This document shows, piece by piece, positions 34,387 to 48,816 of a DNA stretch of 62,000 bases. Location of the stretch: contig CM043945.1 in assembly GCA_014529385.2 (NCBI GenBank), positions 99,798,963 to 99,860,962 of the forward strand, in the 5' to 3' direction. The notes beneath the pieces are model-generated. The model worked only from the letters and a program-made list of their open reading frames with translations. It did no database searches and was not told the origin of the DNA. Position numbers and translations under genes: made by a program. Position 1 is the stretch's first letter. The number at the start of each line of letters is the position of its first letter. Origin of the DNA: Adiantum capillus-veneris (Eukaryota; Streptophyta; Polypodiopsida; Polypodiales; Pteridaceae).

Positions 34387-34902
34387 TGGAAAAGAAGCAC
34401 TATTGCCTGTGGAAGTAGTGTTGCCTGCGGTCAAGATGTTAGAGAAGTTTCTTGGGCCACCTAGTGATGCATTCGAAGAGAGGCTCTTACAGCTACAAGA
34501 GTGGATAGGATGAGTGCATTGGAACATTATGGGCAGATGCAAGATAGGGATTTGGCAAAGATAAATGAAAAGGTCAAAAGTAAGGGTATCAAGAAGCATG
34601 ACTTGGTTTTGCGCTACAACAGTAAGCTGGACAACACCTTCCATAAGAAGTTTCAAATTAAGTGGCAAGGCCCTTTCAAGGTAGTGGAGTTTTTCCCGAA
34701 TGGCACATATCACCTGGCTAACCTGGATGGTGTTCTACATAAGTCAAGGGTAAATGGATTGCGTCTTAAATTGTATCATCCCAGGTTGATGATGGTCGAG
34801 CAATATGAGATGTATGTGGATCAAGGAGTGTTGGTGAAGGATGAGGAGACCTGTGATGCGGCGAGTCTCATATCTCTCTTTGCTGTTGCTGATCATGAAT
34901 GA
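34387..34902 (+). pseudogene. pol: E1 integrase C-terminal region
   Basis: It begins at a KEALLPVEVVLP-like segment, normally found after the integrase core. A MSALEHYGQMQDRDLAKINE helix follows, then IKWQGPFKVVEFFPNGTYHL, the GPY/F domain. Stop at 34900-34902. RNase H and the integrase core are missing between RT and this piece. The deletion edge lies where both parents would carry a TAT-x-ATGG-like sequence, so microhomology is likely. Confidence 0.75.
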
Positions 34903-34912
34903 TCTAGCAAGC

Positions 34913-34930
34913 TAGGGGATGGGAAAATTA
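34913..34930 (+). other. E1 polypurine tract
   Basis: AGGGGATGGGAAAATTA directly precedes the 3' LTR, the position and composition of a plus-strand primer. Confidence 0.8.
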
Positions 34931-36071
34931 TGTCAGGAGTTTTTTGGAGCAAGGGACTGCGTATATGTACATATACATGCATGGTGCATCAAATAAAGAA
35001 TTGCCCATTTTCCAGAGCCAGGTGGTTACGTGGGGCCCAAATGTGTAGAGGTAGGACAGCATGTACATAGTGCATCGATTTTCACTATCACCAGTACCAG
35101 TATGTTTTTTCTACAATAATGAGGAGTTTACAGCACGTAAAACTTCTCGAGGAAGCTATCCGCGGGCCGACGACATGAGGTAAGCAGGTGCGTCAAATGG
35201 CATCTAGTGGTGTCAGGAGGCCAAACGGGGTCAATATTTGCACGTGGATGAAAACGGACACAAAGTGGTGTTTTCTTGTGAGAGTTATGCAGAAAGGTCA
35301 TCATTAGGACCACTTTTTGGGGCCACTTCATGTGGTTGTGGGATGCATTATTGGAAAAAGCTGAGTGCCAGGTGTGCGTATGGATGCAAAAAGGTGACAA
35401 CTATGCACTGCAAGGTCAGTTTTTGACATGTTCGGGGTCCGTTTGAGGTCATCTAAAAGGCCAAGGGTGCCCAACTAATAAAGCTAAGTGCGGGTTCTGA
35501 AAAAACTGAGAAAAGGCCAGAAAAAACGTGGAGAAGAGAGGAGGAACATCCGCAGGTGTGTTTTTGGGGTTTTTGGAGCCTGTTTTGGTTGTAAACTGCT
35601 CATCCGATGTCGGATTTGAGCACTTTGACATTGTAGAGTGGGGTTTTGGGCCGTTCCGGACGCGATGGCACTGTCCATTTTGCCAAATTTTTCCCTCTTT
35701 TTCTGCTGTTTTGGCTGTGTAAGTTTCTCCTATGAATGAAGCTTCTTCTCCAATTTGTGATTGTATTTGGCATATTTTACCCATATTGTGTGAGCTGTTT
35801 GCCCCATTGGTGTTGGCCCAAGTTCATATGTATCTAATTATCAGAAGTTCTCCTCTTTTGAGCTGAGTTTTTTGGGGGTGTGTGTGTGTGTGTGTCTTTG
35901 TGTGGAGTGGGCAAGTGGATAGTCTCTCTCCTCTCAGTCCAGAGGTGTGTTCCCTGTCTCGTCCAGGTGTGTTGTGTAATCCGAGTGGTCGCCCATAGTG
36001 TGTGTGTATCTTCCCAAGTGTGTGTGTCGGGTAGTTATAGAGACGCTGTGTGTGTTTTCATCCCGCTCACA
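34931..36071 (+). repeat. E1 3' LTR
   Basis: It is 1141 bp, pairs with 10232-11375 and is followed by ACGG and the right half of the interrupted R1 unit. Confidence 0.92.
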
Positions 36072-36319
36072 ACGGTTTCAGTAAGGGATGCTTCAACAGA
36101 TTTGGCTTTTGCGAGGAAAGATTCGTTATCTGCTTCCTTTGTCTCCTCTAGCTTAAGCAGGCAAAACTTGAGTTTCTCGTTCTGTCCGATGAGTTCTTGG
36201 ATTTGTGCCTTGAGGGCCACAATCCTTGCCTCTTGGCATCCAACTGGATTTTTCATTGGTACAACTACCATCGCAAGGAAGCTTCTGCGTGCGATCAGGG
36301 TGCCCAATGCAGACATAGG
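36072..36319. repeat. R1 unit A, right part
   Basis: This continues the R1 unit cut at 10231. It matches 37591-37838. On the minus strand it encodes the start of the coiled-coil frame (MSALGTLIARRSFLAMVVVP), which runs into the LTR. Confidence 0.88.
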
Positions 36320-37838
<1,519 letters not shown>

Positions 37839-38346
37839 GCTTCCTTTTTCCTTGGTAGAGTATGGATTACTGGCCTAGATAGCCTTCAGGTTCAAAGCGT
37901 GGGACTCCGTCTTTGCAGGTTGAAATTTGAAACTTGAAAAAACGCTCGATAGTGTTGTTTTGGTGAGTCTGCAGCAGCAGGAGCGATAAGGTGTTGTCGA
38001 GGATTCCTCTAAAAAGATGGAGATAGATTCATGTGAGAGTGCAAGAGCCGTAGCTCCATGGATTTCAACACAGTAGTATCAGGGCTTGGGTGGCACAGCA
38101 AGAAAACAGACTGAAATTAGAAACTGGAATATTGCTCTCCACTGTCGTTTTGGTGGGTGTGCAGCAAGAGCAAGAAGACATTGTTGACGGGTAGAGCTAG
38201 TAAAGAGGACGGGCTGTGTCTGCAGCAGGAGCGAGGGGAGGAGTATGGAGCCGGGGCTTGTTTGCTTTGTCACAAGGCAAGGCTAAGAGTTAACGCTCCC
38301 CCACACGATTGCCCTTGCCCAAGGGGAGACGGAGGGGGAGAGCCCT

Positions 38347-38405
<59 letters not shown>
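37839..38405. repeat. R1 unit C, truncated at the microsatellite
   Basis: It follows unit B head to tail. Similarity stops right after the (GT)n(GA)n tract (38346-38405), so the array ends inside the repeat's own microsatellite. Confidence 0.82.
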
Positions 38406-38409
<4 letters not shown>

Positions 38410-38930
38410 AAAGGATAGGGATGAATCTAATAATTTGTTTTTCCACGTAGATGATCCATCACGAGGCACAAAATTAGCAATCTTATGGAGGCCGGTTGCT
38501 GATGTCGTGAGATCTAGCATTGAGTTATTTTTTTTGTAACATGTAAAGTAGTTTCGTGTACCAATAGAAGGTATTCTGAGCATAGTATTTCTATATTTTT
38601 AGACATCGGATACCCTTACTCTAGAACACCTAGCTTTCCCTAAGCATTTATTCGTTCATATCGCAAAGGGTAAACATAGGAGGAGTTGGTTGGGCATCTC
38701 CACGAGTGGACACATTGCTTGAGATAATTCGTTTCATTTGATCATATACCTTTTCATTAGTTAAGATAGATAAGCGTTCTCATTTTATATATGCTATACA
38801 AATAGCCACCCTTCACTTGGGGCCAAGCATGGCATTGACCCATCATCCCCCCCCCCCCTCGCCCCCAACACACGCAAACACACACACTTTTGTTTTTTGT
38901 AAATCTACTTTGATTAATTTACAAGGGAAA
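38406..38930. other. Unassigned spacer
   Basis: About 0.5 kb with short frames and a C-rich run near 38848. I see no gene or known repeat here. Confidence 0.5.
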
Positions 38931-41640
38931 TCTCAAAGCAAGGAAAACCCACGAGAAAGATCAAATCCAAAAAGAGGAACACAAAAGTGTTCTCTATGAT
39001 ATGAAAGTGCTAAAAGAAAACATAGAAGAGTTGCAAGATTTCTAGGAATATGTCCCCAGTGAAAGGAAAAATGTAACGATTGCCTCGGTGAAATCTTGAA
39101 TGAGGGAACAGGATCCGCATCATACCGATGAAACATGTGCAAATTGTGTTGGTGCCATAAAGACCATAGCGACTAGAATCTTACCCATGTGAAGAAGATC
39201 ACAAATCATTGAAGGGAAGGCGAAATAATGAAAAAAATCTATAATCGTTTGTGGAAAATTGTTGAGGAGACGGAAGGTGCATACAAGCATAGACATGGTC
39301 CAAGAAAACCTTGGTGAAGCGACAATCCCAAAGCAGATGCTTGACAGTCTCATCAGCAATCAAGCAATTGACACAACGAGAAGAGCTGATGTGACGCGCT
39401 ACAAGGAGTGTGCCAGCTCGAAGATTTCCCAACAAATAGCACCAAAGAAAGAGACGTCCTTAAGAGGAAAGTGGGACTTTCAAATTGTAGTAAGAGCGTT
39501 TCTCCAATATTGATCAGATTTGTGTAAAGACCAAAGCGCATCACAGTGATCAGCCAACCAAGAGTCCTGCATAAGGGAACTATAGATAATGCTGGCGGAA
39601 ATAGCATCAAAAGGAACGTCCCATAAACTCCAATCCTACATACGACATCCACTGGTCAACGGAGAAATGGGGAGGAAAAGGGCCATCATATGCTCAGCAC
39701 ACTCCAAATCTGATGATAAAGCGCAATCTAACCGAAGTGTGTTGCCTGAGAGAGAAGTGAGCAAAATTCTAGTCTAGTCCAACATCCACGTATGCCTCAA
39801 CCAGACGGATAGATTGGCGTTGAGACGATCAACGCACGATAAGATCAACAAGAGTAAGAGAGAACCTTACTGCAGTGAATGCTTTCCAAACACAATGAGT
39901 TTCCATATGTTTACTGCTAGTGCATTCCAGAGAAGATGATCTATAAAACATTCAAGAAGAAAACAAAGAGGATGTTTCCAACAATAGGAATATGACCGAC
40001 CATCTTGGAACAAACTTCCCAAAGGGAATCGTCTACATAACAAATGTGGGAGGTAACATGTCGAATGGGTTGGGATTGCTATGGTGAGATTAGATCATTA
40101 ACCAATGCCATGCGGTGGCGGAGGTCCAAAATATTTGGCCCCCAAAAAGCCACCAAAAACATTGGGAGTGCAGATTTGTCCAATAGAGGAGCCTTTAAAT
40201 TTTTGATCCGATGCGGTGGCCTCTATACGGTGGTATGACCTATTTAGGTCTAGTAAATGCTAATGGTCTCATAACCTGATCTAGTGGTATTTGGCAACGA
40301 TGATGTAAAATTGAACTATGGAGCACGTACTGAATTTGTCGTGCCATGGTTCAAAGTATCCATGCTACATACCAAAAGTATCCAATGCATACATAATCTC
40401 TTCTCATGCATGGTTCTTGGTTATGGAGGGATGAATGAGTCAGCATAGGCCTGCCCTATTAATTCATTGCCATTGGGTAACTTCAGTCCACCAAGCAAAA
40501 TCAAGTGATCCAGATACAGTAAAAAGGGGTGAGTGGCAATGTCATACAACAAAGCGCTAAGTGGGCAGCCCTGTTTGACAGAATATTCAAGAGTCCAAGG
40601 TTCAATCAACTCACCATCAAGAAGGCCTGAAGACTTATTGTGAGCATATAAGAAGTATACCATATTACCCAACTTTGGACCAAATCCAAGGGCCTGCATT
40701 GTAGCGGAAATGAAATCCCATTGTACCATATCAAACGCCTTTTCAATGTCTTCCTGCATTACGAGAACATCCTGTTGTGTATACTTGATTTTCAATAATC
40801 CAAAATTTAGCGAAGCCATACTGCACAGAATGGATACCCATCATCAGAGGTTCCTTGATACGGTTCACAATCATTTTAGCCAAGAGTTTATTTATAACCG
40901 GCATAAGAGTAATTGACTACCAATGCGAGAACAACTCACAAAGCGCTTTTTTAGGCAACAACTTCAACAAACCCTCTTTCCAAGATATTAACAAATTCTG
41001 TTTTGCCCACACAATGTTCATCATCTAGAGTAAAGGTTATTTGAGAGGCTCCCAAAAGGAGATAAAAAATTCCATAGTGAGACCATCCCAACCAAGAAAA
41101 ACGCCATTGTCCAAGAGCAAGCAATGCTATGTGCAATGCATTCTGTAAAATCGGCCTCCATGGCTAAAGCATCTTGAGGCAAGATAATTGAATGCAATGT
41201 AGATAATAAAAGTTGGTGTGCATGAAGACCATACAATATCAAAAAACAAAAAAATATTCCTAAAATGGTAAACCATGGTATCCACAAGCTCACATTTTGA
41301 GGTTGTCCAATCGCCTGGTTGGAGCATAACTTTCATAATAGCTTGAGAAGACCTTGAATGATGCAAGTGTTTAAAAAACTATTTTGAGGCACATCCCTTG
41401 TCCACAAACGCTCGATAGAGAGCACGAGTCTGCCGATTGTCCAATTTTTGTTTATCATTATGCTGCAGACACACTCGGGACTGACAAAGAGCAGTTGATT
41501 TACTTTTAGACAAGAAACGTGTGTCAGCTATAAGTTGGAGATGTTGATACACATGCTTAACATCCTTAACGTTACCACATAATTGAAACATGTAATGCTT
41601 GCCATAATCCTGAATTACACTTAGTACACATTGGTGCACC
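38930..41640 (-). mobile_element. Decayed LINE (L1-type) on the minus strand
   Basis: Reading right to left: 41639-41379 resembles the region before RT (KQKLDNRQTRALYRAFVDKG). 40985-40840 includes INKLLAKMIVNRIKEPLMMG in the order expected for L1 RT. 40819-40421 encodes DIEKAFDMVQWDFISATMQ, GFG and VKQGCPLSALLYDIATHPF; the active-site segment reads YADS instead of YADD. 39435-39199 encodes CVNCLIADETVKHLLWDC, a zf-RVT zinc-binding domain after RT. Many stops and frameshifts separate the pieces. No endonuclease domain or poly(A) tail is evident, so I treat the ends as approximate. Confidence 0.75.
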
Positions 41641-43856
41641 TAGAATTCGTTTACCCATGGAAGTGTCAGCAGCAGGTATAGGGCATTACGCAGGTTGATG
41701 GTCGAAGACTTTGGCAAGTGCTAGATGCGGCCTGGAACAAGTGCTACATGATGTGGCTCTAAGTTAGTCGAATGATGTTCCGAAGCTTTGCCAGGTTGGG
41801 AGGATTCAAAGTGTTGAAGCTCGATGGAAATCGTCTCGAAGTGTTGCTGTGATATGTATGCCAAAGCGACCTTGTGCTCGACGAATGCAATTTTTTTGGG
41901 TACTCGAAGAACACTATCTGCATAATCTTTTCTCAAGTGTTCCGGTGGCTTATTGCGGTTCAAAGTGGAAGGAAGCGGAGGAGGATGCGTGTTTTTGGTC
42001 GTTCCGATAGTCGGGGCAAGCAAGGGTGGTGGGAAAGCGGCCCAAGTCGAAGAGTTAGATTATAAAATAAAGAAAAATTGTAAGGTGGTGGGCATGCAGG
42101 AGAAGCGCCATTTGCATGGGGGAAGGAGGCGGGCCTGGAAAGCGAGTAGGTCCGAGATGGGAAATAGGAGTGCAAGTGGTAGGTTGCATGAAGGAAAGAG
42201 AGGCCAGATGGGTGGGACGAAGATCTAACAGACACGGGGCTGCATACGGGAAGAAGAAGAACCGCTAGTTGGGGGTCTTAGATCCGCAGGTTCTTGAATA
42301 GCTGAGGTGGCGGGCTGGCAGGAGCCGAGACCAAGCAAGCTGAGCCATCAGAGGGGTGGATTTGAACCCTACAGGGGCGTCACTGGCTGGTGGACATCAG
42401 AGAGGAGCAAGGGGAGGTCGTAAACCAAAGCAGGCCGGGTCAGCTGGCGTAGTTAATTACGACCAGGAGGAGGAGGGGCTGCCTTTGAAAGGCTTGGAGG
42501 AGGTACACCATCCGGGAGGCATGGAGGACCATTGCCATGAGCAGGACAGGCGCAGAGAGAAGGGTTATAAGGTATTGCAGCCAGGGCCGAAAGCATGAGA
42601 GTGAGGAACTTCAGCAGAAGCGTAGCTTGCAAGTTGGGGTGATGCGCCATTGATGCCTGAGAATCAAATGCAAAGAAGGGTCAAAGGGAGGCAGGCCTGG
42701 GCTAGCCGAGGAATGCCTTCAAGGCTGCAGGATGGTGATGCAGGTTGATGACGGCCGCAAGCACTTGTCAGAGTATTGGTGAACTTGACTCCAGCTGGAT
42801 GGAAAGCTAACTCCTCGCAAGAAGGAGGAGCAACTAGGTATTTTGAAGGAGCGCTTATACTACAGGAGGTGGGTGGGCTATGCCATCTAAAGGAAGCTCA
42901 AAGTCCGGTTGCGAACAAGAGGATGAAGAGGGGCTGCCGTGGACCATGGATGCAAATGAAGAGCCATCGTATCAAGTGGAGAAGGCCGCCTGTTGAGAGG
43001 GCTTGATATTGCAGGACGTTCAATACTATAGCCAGGGATCCGCCAAAGGGCTTGCTTTGAAGGAGAGTAGTGGAGGTTGGGGTGGCCTTGGCAAGCAAAA
43101 GAAAAGGGCCATGAGCAAGGGGGTCGGGGCTTCTAAGCAGTGATACAGATGCCAAGTGAGAGGCTGCAAATCAGAGATGGCTTAAAGGGAGAGAGGGTTC
43201 AAGCAGGGGCAAAAGCAGAGGGTTTTTTTTTAAAAAGTCATTATTGTATACTCTTTAAATGGACTTCATTGCATCGGCATCGTCATGGAATCTATCTATT
43301 TGTTGTTCGAGTGAACATTCTCCATCTCTTTGGTTCTCGTACCCATTCGTTTGTGTGCGTGTGAGTATGATATGTGCAAAGGATAGCAAAGCCTATGGGT
43401 GCCTGATATGTGTGAAATCCCGGTGTGTGTCAAGTGGGTGGGTGTCCCCTATATGTTTGTGGTACATTCCTTGAGGATGAAACCTTGTGAGTAAGCTTGA
43501 GTCTACAAATAGTTTTGAGGTGTTTGAGGTGTTTGAAGGGGTCGAGATTGCTTGTCGTGATTGCTTATATGTGAATGTATGGTGCTTTGAAGGGTCAAAG
43601 GTCAATATAATTGATTGTATTCTTTGCGACCAAGTGTATAGAGTTAGGGTTGGTCGGGCTCGGGCTTGGACAATAGTAGGTTGCAGATTGTGTATCGAGA
43701 TGTGTGTTAAATAGGGGATTGGGGTGTTGTGAAATCACTGGGCTATAGAGAGGCATTTATATTGTGTGATGGTAGTTTTTCCATTTCCCCCTTTCCATCT
43801 AGCTTGTGGTGTCCCCACTGAGGATCCACTGATTGCTTCCTAACAAAGTGTTTGTG
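41641..43856. other. Unassigned region between LINE and gag fragment
   Basis: Frames up to ~100 codons occur on both strands but show no family motif. The purine-rich part (42060-43200) gives Gly/Arg-rich chance frames. The stretch 43200-43856 could contain the LTR and leader of the gag that follows, but I find no second LTR. Confidence 0.45.
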
Positions 43857-44423
43857 ATGAAGCAAGAATTTGGTCCAGTGTTCAAAGGATCGGGAGATGA
43901 AGATGCAGACGACTGGATAGCCGATTTTGAGCTATTTATGCTGACAGTATTGCAAATGCCAGGTGAAGAAGCAAAGCTCCAGACTCTAGCGTTGGTGCTG
44001 CGAGGTAAAGCAAAAGTTTTGTTCGATGGCTTAGAAGATGTGCACAAGCAGAATTGGATCGGATCAAAAAGGTATCATAGGTATCAAAAAGTTATGCCGG
44101 CTTCGGAAGCAGATGCAAAGATCAAAAGCTTGCAGCAGCAGGACGTAAGTGAAAATTTTGATGCTTTTGTTGGTAAATTTGAAGCTTATTGGGGGGATTT
44201 TTTGGCTGCTACCCAAGCAACCCATGTGGGATACTTTAAACTGGAAAGGTTCCTATCTTTTTTGCATCCCTATGTTCGTGAAAGAGTGGACTATGAAGAT
44301 CCAAGGACCTTTGATGAAGCTGTCCAAGTTGCCAAAGCAAAGAGTCGAAAGATGAAGAAGAAGATGGAGGCAGGATTGCTACAGTCTACAATCACGGCAA
44401 CCAATGGGCGCAAGCTCAAATAG
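43857..44423 (+). pseudogene. gag: Gypsy Gag fragment
   Basis: From ATG 43857 (MKQEFGPVFKGSGDEDADDW) about 188 aa to TAG 44421-44423. ADDWIADFELFML, LRGKAKVLFDGL and LHPYVRERVDYEDPRTF match the retrotransposon gag domain, with a lysine-rich end. No zinc knuckle or pol follows, because CACTA element C1 starts 14 bp after the stop. The stop may be original or a lesion; the rest of the element would lie beyond C1, outside the window. Confidence 0.7.
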
Positions 44424-44437
44424 ATGGATGAGCATCA

Positions 44438-45567
44438 CACTACAAGAGGTTGTGTGCTCTTGTGACGCTTTTATCGATGGAAATACACTGGGTTTTTATA
44501 ACCCTCGGCGTCGCTAAGAGCGTCGATACGGTGACGTCACTATAAGCGTCTCTATGCAAGTCGTTATAAATGTTGCTATATGGCGACGGCTATAGCGACA
44601 CTGCAAGGCCATCAATAGCGACGCTGCAGAGCCTAATATAGCGATCATAGCGATGCCCGCAATGAAATTTTTTTGGTGGCAGGGCAATCAACCCATCAAC
44701 CATATTGAATGTTTCATTTGTCTATTTACCTTTGAAAAAAAGTGCAAAGGTAAATATAGACCCAAAATAGTCACCCACAAGACAATATAATCATTAACTC
44801 CATCATCCATAGTACATATTGTTTGCAAAATAAAGATACAAAAATGACAAGCATGAATTGATGAAAGTAAATCAATGACAATTGTACACATAGGCAAAAT
44901 CACTTGATTGTTAATCTTTGTAAATGTAATAGTTACAACCCATTGTCATTATTTAAAAAATATACATGGTTTTTAAAAATACGTATAAAAGTCGTCTCAT
45001 GATATATAATCTATGACAAAAAGAAACTAATGCTATCCAACTATGGCTAAACTGACGTTGTCTAATCAGACATCTCATCGCGTCGAAGCGGCGTATCTGT
45101 CGGATTCTGTAAAGAAAAACAATAAGATAGCTTTTTGTAAGTATAAATATATAGCGACGTTTATAAAACAATACAATAAATAGAAAAGAATAAACCCTAA
45201 TACTAATCATGCCGCTGCAAGAACTCAGGATGTCTATAAGGGCATTTATGCCCTTCTTGCCTGCGTACTCACGCTCGTACGGTGTGGGATCACGTCCTGT
45301 AAACGACCACTGCCAAAACATACAAAGAATCCATTATGTTAGAATTTCAAATCCCATAAACCCTAAACTATCAAACATAGATGCAAAAACACTTAGAAAA
45401 TCGGCCTCAAATGATGCCCACCTGCCACTCCCCAAGTGGTGCGAGCTCCCTGTCTCTACTCGCGCTCTGGCTGCCTCCTTTTGTTGCTTCCACTTGTCGG
45501 GATTCTCGCGCACTTCTTTCTTCGCATGCTTCCAATCTTCTTTGGCCAGCCAATCTGGTCTTCTCCA
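44438..45567 (-). mobile_element. CACTA element C1, left end
   Basis: Starts with the terminal inverted repeat CACTACAAGAGG at 44438 and continues with subterminal TATAGCGAC-type repeats, then minus-strand exons homologous to C2 (GRDPTPYEREYAGKKGINAL at ~45300). It breaks at 45567 and resumes at 59312 after copia element E3; CTCCA is duplicated at the two edges. The left flank is TCA, but the right end of C1 is outside the window, so its target duplication cannot be checked. Confidence 0.85.
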
Positions 45568-45782
45568 TGTTAAAGAATATGTCCATTGTGCTATGGGCGG
45601 CCGGACACTAACTATACTATGTTGTAAATATACTTTGGATAATAGTTAAAAAGAGAAGAGAGGAGAACAGCATGTTGAATGGTTGCTGCAGAGTAACGAT
45701 TGTGTGTGTGTGTGTCTTGATGTGTGTTGGTGTGTGTATGTAGTCTTCTTTCCTACCTTCTGCATCACCTGCGCACTCTACA
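45568..45782 (+). repeat. E3 5' LTR
   Basis: It is 215 bp, pairs with 59099-59311, and contains a (GT)n stretch near 45708. Ends are TGTTAAAG and CTCTACA. Confidence 0.93.
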
Positions 45783-45785
45783 AAG

Positions 45786-45800
45786 TGGTATCAGAGCTCA
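45786..45800 (+). other. E3 primer-binding site, tRNA-iMet type
   Basis: TGGTATCAGAGCTCA starts three bases after the LTR. TGGTATCAGAGC is the standard initiator-Met primer site of plant copia elements. Confidence 0.92.
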
Positions 45801-46547
45801 GGTTAAGGAGCTACAGTCAATACATAGATTTCCACAGCTCTGAAAAACAGCCAAAAAGAGAGGGTTTTTTGTCATAACTCCCTCACCCGAACTCGGAATA
45901 CAGTGATCTAGGAGTTTATCTTTATGTTTTTGGGCATTCGGCACGCATTGGCATACTCAAATTTTGCAAAATCTATAATTTTCTGCAACAAAAATCCAGC
46001 TCACACAAGTATAAGAGATTTCTAATTTTGCACTCGACAGTAGATTTACAGGTTACACGTGAAGAATTCATCATTTACACAGGTTTTGGAGAGCGACAGA
46101 GCTTTTGCATCATGATATTGTGTTATCGAAGATTATGTTTGGTTGTTGTGGGTCTGTTATGGACATCCCCCTATGTAAAAAAGGTTGTGGGAAGAAGTTG
46201 AGGCGGTTATATTGTCAGATTGAGTACTTTGTGGTTATGTATGGATATGAGGTTAATGTATTTTGAAAAAATGCAGCCTTTGTGAGGGTCGAGTGAGGTT
46301 TTTTGAAGCCTTGCCTTGGGAGCTTTGGTACCTTGGCAAGGTGGATTAGGTACTGGAGCAAACCCTCGACTGGCCCTGCGAAAGGCCTCATATGTCGTTT
46401 ACGACTATGGGAAGAAGGTAAATGTATGGATATGTGGTACATGACAGTGTATAGATTGCATTTTCATACAAGTCCATGTGGACATTGTTTTAGAGTATTT
46501 ATGCATAGTATTGAGTCAGTATAATCATTGTTGCAAAGAGAGTGAAG

Positions 46548-47635
46548 ATGGCAGAAAGTTCAACTCAAGTCACACAAATTGTTGGAGAGAATCTGACCAG
46601 AGAGAACTACAACATATGGTCTTACAGGATGGAGAACTTTATCATGGACAAAGGTTTATGGGATTACATTACAGGTGAACAAGAGTGTCCCGAGGTTGGT
46701 TTGGAACCAAATAGAGAGAATGGTGAAGCGCATAAAACATAGCAAGCAAGAGTAGAAGCTTACAAGAAGTGGATCGAGAACTCAAGGAAAATGATGATTG
46801 GATTTCACTATGCATTAGTGACTTCTTTATACCACATGTGAAGAAGGCTCAATCTCCAAAGGAAGCATGGGAGATACTAGCAAGAATGAACAGCTCCAAT
46901 ACGAAACCACGAAAAGTTCACTTGAAGCAAAGATTACATTGTGTATGGCGAGAAAATAGATCCATATCAGATTATGTGACAGAGATAAAGCAAATACAGG
47001 AAGATCTTGCGAGCATTCATGTTGAAGTTCCAGATGATGACTTAGTTTTAGTGACATTGAATGGTTTGGAACCGGAATACAAGTCATTGGATACATCTAT
47101 ATCTGTTCGAGGACACATGCCTGATTTTGAAGAGTTAGTAAACCTTTGTTTGCAAGAAGAGGTGAAGTTAGGCAAGTCACGTTCTTCTACATCAAATAAA
47201 TATTCCAGAGATCATGTATTTTACTCTAGAGGTCGTGGAAACAATAGAGGTGGAAGAGAAAACTATGGTCGTGGAAACAATGCTGGAAGAGGTCAATGGA
47301 AAAACCAACAAAGTCAAAGTTACAATGATTATCGACAAAGAGGCAGGGGGAGAGCCCGACCTCGTGGACGTGGAGGTGGACGATTTATACATCCTCAAAG
47401 AGATGGATCTTGTAATAGATGTGGCATTTATGGTCACTTTGAAAGAGAATGTTACACAAGGCTAAATCAAAATTGTGATCGTGGTGGAAGAGGCCGAGGT
47501 TATGGCAGACATGGAGGAAACTTTGCTGGATACAATCCTCATGATCAAAATATATATGACAATAGGTCGAGTGGACATTTATTTCCTATGGAGCATGTTG
47601 TTGGAAGCATGGTGGAGCCAGATCATACAGATGAT
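46548..47635 (+). pseudogene. gag: E3 Gag
   Basis: ATG 46548 starts MAESSTQVTQIVGENLTREN, followed by YNIWSYRMENFI, typical of copia Gag (UBN2-type). A TAG at 46740-46742 and a frameshift near 46770 break it. From 46769 the frame gives KEAWEILARMNSS and a long Arg/Gly-rich RNA-binding stretch, then a proper zinc knuckle, CNRCGIYGHFERECY (C-x2-C-x4-H-x4-C), near 47410-47455. TGA at 47636-47638 separates it from the protease at a position where Trp is usual. Confidence 0.85.
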
Positions 47636-48188
47636 TGATATTTAGATAGTGGTGCCACAAATCATATGACATATCATGGTGAATGGTTTGACAGGAAAGA
47701 GAAATTAGAAGAGGATGAGTTTATCGCTACAGGTGATGATACTATGCATCGGATTACACATGTTGGTTCATTTCCATTGCTAGAAAAAGACGGGACATAC
47801 AATACATTGGGAGATGTTGTGCCTTTAATTACAAAGAATTTAGCATCAGTTAAACAAATGACAGATCAAGGGTTGCAAGTCCATTTTAATCGTTATGCCT
47901 GCTTCATAGAGGAGTTTCACAAAGGCAGACCAGGCAAGATATTGGCACGTGGAATAAAGAAAGGTCGCTTGTTCTCATTGGAAGCTGGAGATCCATGTTT
48001 TACACAATGGTATGTATGCAAGCAAATCAGTCACTGAAGATAATTGGGCAGAGATATGGCATAAGAGGATTGGTCATGTCAATTTTTAGAATATTAAAGC
48101 ATATGTAATCAGATCAAATTGTACGCGGATTACCAAAGTTTGAAAGATTGAATTTTGATCATGTTTGTGAAGCTTGTCAATTTGGAAA
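47636..48188 (+). pseudogene. pol: E3 protease and start of integrase region
   Basis: YLDSGATNHMTYHGEWF contains the intact D-S-G protease site. Downstream are GRLFSLEAGD and, after a stop and frame changes, a weak WHKRIGHVN-type pre-integrase segment. The reading reaches FDHVCEACQFGN and is then cut by C2 at 48188. The second half resumes at 56354. Confidence 0.82.
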
Positions 48189-48200
48189 TACTACAAGAGG

Positions 48201-48450
48201 TTGTGTGCTCTTGTGACGCTGTTAGCAACGGAAATACACTGGGTTTTTATAACCCCCGGCGTCGCTAAAACCGTCCCTAATAGCGTGGCTATGAGAGCGT
48301 CGCTATATGCGTCGCTATAGGCGTCGCTATATAGCGACGGTCATAGCGACGGTTATAGCGACGTTTACACAGAAGTCTATAGCGACGCTCATAGCAACGC
48401 TATAGAGCCATAAATAGCGACGGTTATAGCGACACCCGAGAGATTTTTTT
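48201..48450. repeat. C2 subterminal repeats
   Basis: At least eight direct and inverted copies of (C)GTCGCTATA or TATAGCGACG within 250 bp of the left end. In En/Spm such subterminal motifs bind the TnpA protein. C1 has a sparser set at 44505-44660. Confidence 0.85.
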
Positions 48451-48816
48451 TTTTGGTGACAGGGCATTGAATGCCCTGCCACCCATCAACCATATTGTAC
48501 TTGATTCACTTTTTAAAAAAAGTGCAAGGGTAGATAATAGACCCAAAATAGTCACCCACAAGACGCATTGTTTGCAAAATTGACAAGCGTAAAATTGATA
48601 ATTGTACACATCATAGGCAAAATGAATTGATTGGCAAATGTAATAATGACAATTGTACAACATCATAGGCATAAAGAATTGATTGGCAAAATGAACTGTG
48701 GTGACAAATGTAATAATATACATGGTTCAAAAAGACGTATAAAATCCGTCTCATGATACGTAAGCTATGAGAAACCCTAAACTAATGCTATCTAGCTACA
48801 GCTAAACTGACGTCGT

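Larger units (their letters stand above)
10232..36071 (+). mobile_element. Gypsy LTR retrotransposon E1, interrupted by E2
   Basis: The LTRs at 10232-11375 and 34931-36071 start TGT(T/C)AGGAG and end GCTCACA. ACGG flanks the element on both sides. The intact R1 unit reads CTTGACGGTTCCGG at the matching place (near 37590), so the target site is directly visible. Gag lies at 12434-13835, protease at 33229, partial RT after it, the integrase C-terminus at 34387-34902 and a purine tract just before the 3' LTR. The RT active site, RNase H and integrase core are deleted, so E1 is non-autonomous. E2 sits at the gag/protease boundary. Confidence 0.92.

Noticed and set aside
41874-43010. Glycine/arginine-rich plus-strand frames as genes
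   Set aside because: Short, motif-free and of the composition expected from purine-rich DNA; no splice or start support.
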